Positions 51,158-62,538 of a stretch of DNA of 64,000 nt are shown one piece after another. Numbering within the stretch: position 1 is the first letter of the stretch; every line of letters starts with the position of its first letter. The notes below the pieces were generated by a model. That model was given only the letters and a program-made list of their open reading frames with translations, did not search any database and was not told the DNA's origin. Position numbers and translations under genes: made by a program. Source of the DNA: Taudactylus pleione (Eukaryota; Chordata; Amphibia; Anura; Myobatrachidae); contig JAUIMM010000741.1 in the NCBI GenBank assembly GCA_031769625.1, forward strand, positions 62,001-126,000, written 5' to 3'.

Positions 51158-51385
51158 TTGGCGCTTGCTGTCTCTGCGATGCTGCAGGAGGGCGTGCCGC
51201 AGACTTGCGCGCTGAAACATGGAACAAGCTTTGGGGGTGCACATGACTGCAGGCGAACAAGGCGTGTGAGTAACCGCACACATCAGAAGGCAGAAACATA
51301 CTCCCGGCTGTGTGCGGTTCCCGAAAGTCATACACAGACATCAGCGACTCCCTATCTGTCTGACTCTGTCAATGAGAGTCTGTCT

Positions 51386-51491
51386 GACTCTCATTGGCTG
51401 CTGATTCACACACATCGCTGCCGCTCGGCGGTGATGTGTGTGCAGTAGCAGCAGCAGCCAATGAGAGACGTCCGACTCTCATTGGCTGCTG
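51386..51491. repeat. Inverted plus direct repeat of an 18-bp CCAAT-type motif
   Basis: 'gactctcattggctgctg' occurs at 51386-51403 and again directly at 51474-51491. Between them its reverse complement 'cagcagccaatgagag' (51452-51467) makes a perfect 16-bp stem with the first copy. The inner arms (cacacacatc and gatgtgtgtg) extend the hairpin. This looks like the palindromic interior of a DNA element, probably the one whose hAT-like end lies at 51746. Confidence 0.75.
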
Positions 51492-51578
51492 GTTAACATA
51501 CACATCCCCGCCAGCTCTGTCAGCTATGTGTGTGTTTAGCACATCATGAGCCCGCCTGCCACCCTCCTCCTGGCGCTA

Positions 51579-51746
51579 TTGGGCAAGTGCTCAGGGGGAG
51601 GGAAGGGGCTCGGCTGTTGAGCACAGGACCGGCGCTGGAAGCCTAGCGCCGGTCCTGTGTAAATGTGTAGCTCACTGCGGTCGGCGCTACACTGGCTAAC
51701 AAGGTGGAGCACTTGCCCCACTCACCCTACCCTAGTTACGCCACTG
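51579..51746 (-). mobile_element. hAT-like element end with perfect 15-bp hairpin
   Basis: On the minus strand the sequence begins at 51746 with cagtggcgtaactaggg, a terminus type I associate with vertebrate hAT elements (memory). The plus-strand end is at 51730-51746. Inside, gggcaagtgctc (51581-51592) pairs with gagcacttgccc (51707-51718). The arms cacaggaccggcgct (51622-51636) and 51645-51659 form a perfect 15-bp stem with an 8-base loop. I did not find the matching second terminus, so the left limit is unknown; it may extend to about 51350 and include the 51386-51491 hairpin. Confidence 0.6.
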
Positions 51747-52081
51747 CTTTATATTATACCATGTAGAGACTGATATGTATTATCTGGTTTCTCCAGAAAC
51801 ATTGATGTAAACCAAGATTACTAATACAGAATTTCAGTTTTTACCTTTTATTACTGTTCCTATTTCATATATGTGAAAAACGGTTCTCTAATTGCAGACA
51901 AGTCCAGTTCCTGGTAAGAGTCGGTTTTTGGCGTGACAATAAATAAAGCAAAGGGACAGATGGCCTGATTCAATAGCAATTATGCATGCAGTCTCACTGA
52001 GAAAATATGCTAATAATTGCAAACGCAATACCATCGCAGCGCAACATAAGGACGCCAATCTTACCTTACACACATTTATAA
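51747..52081. other. AT-rich spacer before array 4
   Basis: No gene is visible. A 'ggcctgattcaatagcaatt' motif at about 51963 resembles another GGGCC-type transposon end, but no partner end was found before the array starts at about 52082. Confidence 0.45.
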
Positions 52082-52919
52082 TACCATCAGTAACATGGAG
52101 TACCATCACATCCTCAAACACACTTACACAGGCTCTGACCTTACTAAGGAATTACTAACCTCATCACACACAGTGATTACACAAGACTGAGAGACCATCA
52201 GTAACATGGAGTACCATCACAGCCTCACACACACTTACACAGGCTCTGACCTTACTCAGGAATTACTAACCTCATCACACACAGTGACTACACAAGACTG
52301 AGACTCCATCAGTAACATGGAGTACCATCACATCCTCACACACACTTACACAGGCTCTGACCTTACTCAGGAATTACTAACCTCATCACACACAGTGACT
52401 ACACAAGACTGAGAGACCATCAGTAACATGGAGTACCATCACAGTCTCACACAAACTTACACAGCTCTGACCTTACTCAGGAATTACTAACCTCATCACA
52501 TGCAGTGATTACACAAGACTGAGAGACCATCAGTAACATGGAGTACCATCACATCCTCGCACACACTTACACAGGCTCTGACCTTACTCAGGAATTACTA
52601 ACCTCATCATACACAGTGATTACACAAGACTGAGAAACCATCAGTAACATGGAATACCATCACATCCTCATACACACTTACACAGGCTCTGACCTTACTC
52701 TGGAATTACTAACCTCATCACACACAGTGATTACACAAGACTGAGAAACCATCAGTAACATGGAGTACCATCACATCCTCACACACACTTACACAGGCTC
52801 TGACCTTACTCAGGAATTACTAACCTCATCACACACAGTGATTACACAAGACTGAGAAACCATCAGTAACATGGAGTACCATCACAGCCTCACAATCACT
52901 TACACAGGCTCTGACCTTA

Positions 52920-53468
52920 GGGCCAGATTCAGACCCGCTCGCGAGCGAAGGACGCTCGCAAGCGGGTCGATGTTGGCCGAATGCGCATGTGCATGACGGA
53001 GGGAGCTCCGTCGTACGCATGCGCGAGACCCGTCGAGCGACGAGGAATACGTCGCTCGGAGTCTTGCACCAAAGGGGGTGTGCTGTCGATGGTGACTGAC
53101 AGCACGCCCCCTTTGGTGGGCATGCCGGAGGCGTGGCTGCCAGACGGAGGTGTTCCCATGGGAACGCCTACTGTCTGAGTCCGGCCCCACTGACAACAGT
53201 AGTGATTTCAGAGGGAGTGATTTTGGCTCTGATAGAGCCAAAACCTCTCCAGGGCTTGGGGCAGCAAGACCCTACCGCAGGGTCTTGTCACAAGCCCGAT
53301 GGTCGCGATGGTCTTGACCATCGCGACCATCATCATGGACGCTCGCATAAGCTGTGGGTGGTAACCCACAGCTATGCGAGCGTCCAAGAGGCCACTCCAT
53401 TTTTAGGGAGGAGGGCCCTGATTCAGAGCGAGCGCTCTGGTCACAACTTTCGGCTCTGAATCAGACCT
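52920..53468 (+). mobile_element. PIF/Harbinger-like hairpin-rich MITE, copy 1, 549 bp
   Basis: The element splits an array 4 monomer: host 'gaccttactcagg' becomes gacctta / element / ttactcagg, so TTA (52917-52919 and 53469-53471) is duplicated. A 3-bp T-A-rich duplication is characteristic of PIF/Harbinger. Left end GGGCCAGATTCAGACCCG and right end (reverse complement) AGGTCTGATTCAGAGCCG match at 14 of 18 positions. The interior is a chain of hairpins: caccaaaggggg/ccccctttggtg arms, ggctctgatagagcc, aagaccct/agggtctt, a 16-bp perfect stem 53298-53313/53316-53331, and a long stem 53338-53384. Open frames inside (up to 113 codons, both strands) have no domain. It is therefore non-autonomous. 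Confidence 0.82.
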
Positions 53469-54804
53469 TTACTCAGGAATTACTAACTTCTTCACACGAA
53501 GTGATTACACAAGACTGAGAAACCATCAGTAACATGGAGTACCATCACAGCCTCACACACACTTACACAGGCTCTGACCTTTACTCAGGAATTACTAACC
53601 TCATCACACGCAGTGATTACACAAGACTGAGAAATCATCAGTAACATGGAGTACCATCACATCCTCACACAAACTTACACAGGCTCTGACCTTACTCAGG
53701 AATCACTAACCTCATCAGAAGCAGTGACTACACAAGACTGAGAAACCATCAGTAACATGGAGTACCATCACAGCCTCACACACACTTACACAGGCTCTGA
53801 CCTTACTCAGGAATTACTAACCTAATCACACACAGTGATTACACAAGACAGAGAAACCATCAGTAACATGGAGTACCATCACAGCCTCACACACACTTAC
53901 ACAGGCTCTGACCTTACGCAGGAATTACTAACCTCATCACACACAGTGATTACACAAGACTGAGAGACCATCAGTAACATGGAGTACCATCACATCCTCA
54001 CACACACTTACACAGGCTCTGACATTACTCAGGAATTACTAACCTCATCACACGCAGTGATTACACAAGACTGAGAAACCATCAGTAACATGGAGTACCA
54101 TCACATCCTCACACACACTTACACAGGCTCTGACCTTACTCAGGAATTACTAACCTCATCACACACAGTGATTACACAAGACTGAGAAACCATCAGTAAC
54201 ATGTAGTTCCATCACAGCATCACACACACTTACACAGGCTCTGACCTTACTCAGGAATTACTAACCTCATCACACGCAGTGACTACACAAGAATGAGAAA
54301 CCATCAGTAACATGGAGTACCATCACAGCCTCACACACACTTACACAGGCTCTGACCTTACTCAGGAATTACTAACCTCATCATACACAGTGATTACACA
54401 AGACTGAGACACCATCAGTAACATGGAGTACCATCACATCCTCACGCTCACTTACACAGGCTCTGACCTTACTCAGGAATTACTAACCTCATCATACACA
54501 GTGATTACACAAGACTGAGAAACCATCAGTAACATGGAATACCATCACATCCTCATACACACTTACACAGGCTCTGACCTTACTCTGGAAATACTAACCT
54601 CATCACACACAGTGATTACACAAGACTGAGAAACCATCAGTAACATGGAGTACCATCACATCCTCACACACACTTACACAGACTCTGACCTTACTCAGGA
54701 ATTACTAACCTCATCATACACAGTGATTACACAAGACTGAGAAACCATCAGTAACATGGAGTACCATCACAGCCTCACAATCACTTACACAGGCTCTGAC
54801 CTTA

Positions 54805-55353
54805 GGGCCAGATTCAGTCCCGCTCGCGAGCGAAGGACCGTCGCAAGCGGGTCGATGTTGGCCGAATGCACGTGTGCACGACGGAGGGAGCTCCATCGTG
54901 CGCATGCGCGAGACCCGTCGAGCGACGAGGAATGCGTCGCCCGGAGTCTTGCACCAAAGGTGGTGTGCTGTCGATGGTGACTGACAGCACGCCCCCTTTG
55001 GTGGGCGTGCCGGAGGCGTGGCTGCCAGACGGAGGTGTTCCCATGGGAACGCCTACCGTCTGAGTCCGGCCCCACTGACAACAGTAGTGATTTCAGTGGG
55101 AGTGATTTTGGCTCTGATAGAGCCAAAACCTCTCCAGGGCTTGCGGCAGCAAGACCCTACTGCAGGGTCTTGTCGCAAGCCCGATGGTCGCGATGGTCTT
55201 GACCATCGCGACCATCATCATGGACGCTCGCATAAGCTGTGGGTGGTAACCCACAGCTATGCGAGCGTCCAAGAGGCCACTCCATTTTTAGGGAGGAGGG
55301 CCCTGATTCCGAGCGAGCGCTCTGGTCACAACTTTCGGCTCTGAATCAGACCT
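54805..55353 (+). mobile_element. PIF/Harbinger-like hairpin-rich MITE, copy 2, 549 bp
   Basis: It is the same length and orientation as the element at 52920, exactly 1,885 bp away, and sits in the same monomer position with the same TTA duplication (54802-54804, 55354-55356). Both are preceded by the rare monomer variant 'cctcacaatcacttacac'. By my count the copies differ at 18 of 549 positions (3.3%), many of them transitions at CpG or TpG sites. The shared flanking variants show it arose by duplication of the satellite segment, not by a second insertion. Confidence 0.85.
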
Positions 55354-56881
55354 TTACTCAGGAATTACTAACCTCATCACACGCAGTGATTACACAAGAC
55401 TGAGAAACCATCAGTAACATGGAGTACCATCACAGCCTCACACACACTTACACAGGCTCTGACCTTTACTCAGGAATTACTAACCTCATCACACGCAGTG
55501 ATTACACAAGACTGAGAAATCATCAGTAACATGGAGTACCATCACATCCTCACACACACTTACACAGGCTCTGACCTTACTCAGGAATCACTAACCTCAT
55601 CACACGCAGTGACTACACAAGACTGAGAAACCATCAGTAACATGGAGTACCATCACAGCCTCACACACACTTACACAGGCTCTGACCTTACTCAGGAATT
55701 ACTAACCTCATCACACACAGTGATTACACAAGACTGAGAAACCATCAGTAACATGGAGTACCATCACAGCCTCACACACACTTACACAGGCTCTAACCTT
55801 ACTCAGGAATTACTAACCTCATCACACACAGTGATTACACAAGACTGAGAAACCATCAGTAACATGGAGTACCATCACATCCTCACACACACTTACACAG
55901 GCTCTGACCTTACTCAGGAATTACTAACCTCATCACACACAGTGATTACACAAGACTGAGAGACCATCAGTAACATGGAGTACCATCACATCCTCACACA
56001 CACTTACACAGGCTCTGACCTTACTCAGGAATTATTAACCTCATCACATGCAGTGACTACACAAGACTGAGAGACCATCAGTAACATGGAGTACCATCAC
56101 AGCCTCACACACACTTACACAGGATCTGACCTTACTCAGGAATTACTAACCTCATCACACACAGTGATTACACAAGACTGAGAGACCATCAGTAACATGG
56201 AGTACCATCACATCCTCACACACACTTACACAGGCTCTGACATTACTCAGGAATTACTAACCTCATCACACGCAGTGATTACACAAGACTGAGAAACCAT
56301 CAGTAACATGGAGTACCATCACATTCTCACACACACACTTGCACAGGCTCTGACCTTACTCAGGAATTACTAACCTCATCACACACAGTGATTACACAAG
56401 ACTGAGAAACCATCAGTAACATGTAGTACCATCACAGCATCACACACACTTACACAGGCTCTGACCTTACTCAGGAATTACTAACCTCATCACACACAGT
56501 GATTACACAAGACTGAGAAACCATCCGTAACATGGAGTACCATCACATCCTCACACACACTTACACAGGGTCTGACTTTACTCAGGAATTACTAACCTCA
56601 TCACACGCAGTGATTACACAAGACTGAGATACCATCAGTAACATGGAGTACCATCACATCCTCACACACACTTACACGGCTCTGACCTTACTTAGGAATT
56701 ACTAACCTCATCACACACAGTGATTACACAAGACTGAGAAACCATCAGTAACATGGAGTACCATCACATCCTCACACACACTTACACAGCTCCTATCTTA
56801 CTCAGGAATTACTAACCACATCGCATGCAGTGATTACACAAGACTGAGAGACCATCAGTAACATGGAGTACCATCACAGCC

Positions 56882-59800
56882 TCACACACACTTACACAGG
56901 CTCTGACCTTACTCAGGAATTACTAACCTCATCACACGCAGTGATTACACAAGACTGAGAGACCATCAGTAACATGGAGTACCATCACAGCCTCACAAAC
57001 ACTTACACAGGCTCTGACCTTACTCAGGAATTACTAACCTCATCACACGTAGTGATTACACAAGACTGAGACACCATCAGTAACATGGAGTACCATCACA
57101 TCCTCACACACACTTACACAGGCTCTGACCTTACTCAGGAATTACTAACCTCATCACACACAGTGACTACACAAGACTGAGACACCATCAGTAACATGGA
57201 GTACTATCACATCCCCACACACACTTACACAGGATCTGACCTTACTCAGGAATAACTAACCTCATCACACACAGTGATTACACAAGACTGAGAGACCATC
57301 AGTAACATGGAGTCCCATCACAGCCTCACACACACTTACACAGGCTCTGACCTTACTCAGGAATTACTAACCTCATAACACACAGTGACTACACAAGACT
57401 GAGAGACCATCAGTAACATGGAGTACCATCACATCCTCACACACACTTACACAGGCTCTGACCTTACTCAGGAATTACTAACCTCATCACACACAGTGAC
57501 TACACAAGACTGAGATACCATCAGTAACATGGTGTACCATCACAGCATCACACACACTTACACAGGCTCTGACCTTACTCAGGAATTACTAACCTCATCA
57601 CACACAGTGACTACACAAGACTGAGAGACCATCAGTAACATGGAGTACCATCACATCCTCACACACACTTACACAGCTCCTATCTTACTCAGGAATTACT
57701 AACCTCATCGCATGCAGTGATTACACAAGACTGAGAGACCATCAGTAACATGGAGTACCATCACAGCCTCACACACACTTACACAGGCTCTGACCTTACT
57801 CAGGAATTACTAACCTCATCACACACAGTGATTACACAAGACTGATAGAACATCAGTAACATGGAGTACCATCACATCCTCACACACACTTACACAGGCT
57901 CTGACATTACTCAGGAATTACTAACCTCATCACACGCAGTGATTACACAAGACTGAGAAACCATCAGTAACATGGAGTACCATCACATCCTCACACACAC
58001 ACTTACACAGGCTCTGACCTTACTCAGGAATTACTAACCTCATCACACACAGTGATTACACAAGACTGAGAAACCATCAGTAACATGTAGTTCCATCACA
58101 GCATCACACACACTTACACAGGCTCTGACCTTACTCAGGAATTACTAACCTCATCACACACAGTGATTACACAAGACTGAGAAACCATCAGTAACATGTA
58201 GTACCATCACAGCATCACACACACTTACACAGGCTCTGACCTTACGCAGGAATTACTAACCTCATCACACACAGTGATTACACAAGACTGAGAAACCATC
58301 CGTAACATGGAGTACCATCACATCCTCACACACACTTACACAGGGTCTGACTTTACTCAGGAATTACTAACCTCATCACATGCAGTGATTACACAAGACT
58401 GAGATACCATCAGTAACATGGAGTACCATCACATCCTCACACACACTTACACGGCTCTGACCTTACTTAGGAATTACTAACCTCATCACACACAGTGATT
58501 ACACAAGACTGAGAAACCATCAGTAACATGGAGTACCATCACATCCTCACACACACTTACACGGCTCTGACCTTACTCTGGAATTACTAACCTCATCACA
58601 CACAGTGATTACACAAGACTGAGACATCATCAGTAACATGGAGTACCATCACATCCTCACACACACTTACACAGGCTCTGACCTTACTCAGGAATTACTA
58701 ACCACATCGCATGCAGTGATTACAAAAGACTGAGATACCATCAGTAACATGGTGTACCATCACAGCATCACACACACTTACACAGGCTCTGACCTTACTC
58801 AGGAATTACTAACCTCATCACACGCAGTGATTACACAAGACTGAGAGACCATCAGTAACATGGAGTACCATCACAGCCTCACAAACACTTACACAGGCTC
58901 TGACCTTACTCAGGAATTACTAACCTCATCACACGTAGTGATTACACAAGACTGAGACACCATCAGTAACATGGAGTACCATCACATCCTCACACACACT
59001 TACACAGGCTCTGACCTTACTCAGGAATTACTAACCTCATCACACACAGTGACTACACAAGACTGAGACACCATCAGTAACATGGAGTACTATCACATCC
59101 CCACACACACTTACACAGGATCTGACCTTACTCAGGAATAACTAACCTCATCACACACAGTGATTACACAAGACTGAGAGACCATCAGTAACATGGAGTC
59201 CCATCACAGCCTCACACACACTTACACAGGCTCTGACCTTACTCAGGAATTACTAACCTCATAACACACAGTGACTACACAAGACTGAGAGACCATCAGT
59301 AACATGGAGTACCATCACATCCTCACACACACTTACACAGGCTCTGACCTTACTCAGGAATTACTAACCTCATCACACACAGTGACTACACAAGACTGAG
59401 ATACCATCAGTAACATGGTGTACCATCACAGCATCACACACACTTACACAGGCTCTGACCTTACTCAGGAATTACTAACCTCATCACACACAGTGACTAC
59501 ACAAGACTGAGAGACCATCAGTAACATGGAGTACCATCACATCCTCACACACACTTACACAGCTCCTATCTTACTCAGGAATTACTAACCTCATCGCATG
59601 CAGTGATTACACAAGACTGAGAGACCATCAGTAACATGGAGTACCATCACAGCCTCACACACACTTACACAGGCTCTGACCTTACTCAGGAATTACTAAC
59701 CTCATCACACACAGTGATTACACAAGACTGATAGAACATCAGTAACATGGAGTACCATCACATCCTCACACACACTTACACAGGCTCTGACATTACTCAG

Positions 59801-60653
59801 GAATTACTAACCTCATCACACGCAGTGATTACACAAGACTGAGAAACCATCAGTAACATGGAGTACCATCACATCCTCACACACACACTTACACAGGCTC
59901 TGACCTTACTCAGGAATTACTAACCTCATCACACACAGTGATTACACAAGACTGAGAAACCATCAGTAACATGTAGTTCCATCACAGCATCACACACACT
60001 TACACAGGCTCTGACCTTACTCAGGAATTACTAACCTCATCACACACAGTGATTACACAAGACTGAGAAACCATCAGTAACATGTAGTACCATCACAGCA
60101 TCACACACACTTACACAGGCTCTGACCTTACGCAGGAATTACTAACCTCATCACACACAGTGATTACACAAGACTGAGAAACCATCCGTAACATGGAGTA
60201 CCATCACATCCTCACACACACTTACACAGGGTCTGACTTTACTCAGGAATTACTAACCTCATCACATGCAGTGATTACACAAGACTGAGATACCATCAGT
60301 AACATGGAGTACCATCACATCCTCACACACACTTACACGGCTCTGACCTTACTTAGGAATTACTAACCTCATCACACACAGTGATTACACAAGACTGAGA
60401 AACCATCAGTAACATGGAGTACCATCACATCCTCACACACACTTACACGGCTCTGACCTTACTCTGGAATTACTAACCTCATCACACACAGTGATTACAC
60501 AAGACTGAGACATCATCAGTAACATGGAGTACCATCACATCCTCACACACACTTACACAGGCTCTGACCTTACTCAGGAATTACTAACCACATCGCATGC
60601 AGTGATTACAAAAGACTGAGATACCATCAGTAACATGGTGTACCATCACAGCA
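56882..60653 (+). repeat. 1,886-bp 17-mer higher-order repeat, two adjacent copies
   Basis: The block 56882-58767 is repeated at 58768-60653. Marker pairs are 'cacgtagtg' 57046/58932, 'gtactatcacatcccc' 57201/59087 and the extra-CA monomer 'tcacacacacactt' 57991/59877, all 1,886 bp apart. I saw no differences at the sites I compared. Seventeen monomers of 111 bp account for the length. Confidence 0.85.
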
Positions 60654-62538
60654 TCACACACACTTACACAGGCTCTGACCTTACTCAGGAATTACTAACC
60701 TCATCACACACAGTGACTACACAAGACTGAGAGACCATCAGTAACATGGAGTACCATCACATCCTCACACACACTTACACAGCTCCTATCTTACTCAGGA
60801 ATTACTAACCACATCGCATGCAGTGATTACAAAAGACTGAGAGACCATCAGTAACATGGAGTACCATCACAGCCTCACACACACTTACACAGGCTCTGAC
60901 CTTACTCAGGAATTACTAACCTCATCACACGCAGTGATTACACAAGACTGAGAGACCATCAGTAACATGGAGTACCATCACAGCCTCACAAACACTTACA
61001 CAGGCTCTGACTTTACTCAGGAATTACTAACCTCATCACACGCAGTGATTACACAAGACTGAGACACCATCAGTAACATGGAGTACCATCACATCCTCAC
61101 ACACACTTACACAGGCTCTGACCTTACTCAGGAATTACTAACCTCATCACACACAGTGATTACACAAGACTGAGAGACCATCAGTAACATGGAGTACCAT
61201 CACATCCTCGCACACACTTACACAGGCTCTGACATTACTCAGGAATTACTAACCTCATCACACGCAGTGATTACACAAGACTGAGAAACCATCAGTAACA
61301 TGGAGTACCATCACATCCTCACACACACACTTACACAGGCTCTGACCTTACACAGGATTTACTAACCTCATCACACACAGTGATTACACAAGACTGAGAA
61401 ACCATCAGTAACATGTAGTACCATCACAGCATCACACACACTTACACAGGCTCTGACCTTACGCAGGAATTACTAACCTCATCACACACAGTGATTACAC
61501 AAGACTGAGAAACCATCCATAACATGGAGTACCATCACATCCTCACACACACTTACACAGGGTCTGACTTTACTCAGGAATTACTAACCTCATCACATGC
61601 AGTGATTACACAAGACTGAGATACCATCAGTAACATGGAGTACCATCACATCCTCACACACACTTACACGGCTCTGACCTTACTTAGGAATTACTAACCT
61701 CATCACACACAGTGATTACACAAGACTGAGAAACCATCAGTAACATGGAGTACCATCACATCCTCACACACACTTACACGGCTCTCACCTTACTCAGGAA
61801 TTACTAACCTCATCACACACAGTGATTACACAAGACTGAGAAACCATCAGTAACATGGAGTACCATCACAGCCTCACACACACTTACACAGGCTCTGACC
61901 TTACTCAGGAATTACTAACCTCATCACACACAGTGACTACACAAGACTGAGACACCATCAGTAACATGGAGTACTATCACATCCCCACACACACTTACAC
62001 AGGCTCTGACCTTACTCAGGAATTACTAACCTCATCACACACAGTGATTACACAAGACTGAGACATCATCAGTAACATGGAGTCCCATCACAGCCTCACA
62101 CACACTTACACAGGCTCTGACCTTACTCAGGAATTACTAACCTCATCACACACAGTGACTACACAAGACTGAGAGACCATCAGTAACATGGAGTACCATC
62201 ACATCCTCACACACACTTACACAGGCTCTGACCTTACTCAGGAATTACTAACCTCATCACACACAGTGACTACACAAGACTGAGATACCATCAGTAACAT
62301 GGTGTACCATCACAGCATCACACACACTTACACAGGCTCTGACCTTACTCAGGAATTACTAACCTCATCACACACAGTGACTACACTAGACTGAGAGACC
62401 ATCAGTAACATGGAGTACCATCACATCCTCACACACACTTACACAGCTCCTATCTTACTCAGGAATTACTAACCACATCGCATGCAGTGATTACAAAAGA
62501 CTGAGAGACCATCAGTAACATGGAGTACCATCACAGCC

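Larger units (their letters stand above)
52590..56350 (+). repeat. 1,885-bp tandem duplication carrying the MITE
   Basis: Markers on both sides of the element recur at +1,885 bp: 'ggaataccatcacatcctca' at about 52650/54535, the element start 52920/54805, 'ctgacctttactcagg' at about 53574/55459 and 'aaatcatcag' at about 53632/55517. The joint lies near 54475, but the exact limits are blurred by the tandem background. Each copy holds 12 monomers plus the 549-bp element. Flanking monomers differ by a few percent, matching the divergence of the elements. Confidence 0.82.

Noticed and set aside
51963..51985. GGCCTGATTCAATAG motif as a further Harbinger-like element
   Set aside because: Only one end is visible and no partner or target duplication was found before array 4 begins.
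52900..53459. Open frames of 108-113 codons on both strands within the 549-bp elements, as a possible transposase remnant
   Set aside because: Their sequence is read from GC-rich hairpins, is present on both strands at once, and shows no DDE or HTH-like features. The element looks non-autonomous.
52920..55353. Two independent insertions of the same MITE into the same monomer position
   Set aside because: Rare flanking monomer variants are shared at the same +1,885 offset, so segmental duplication explains both copies.
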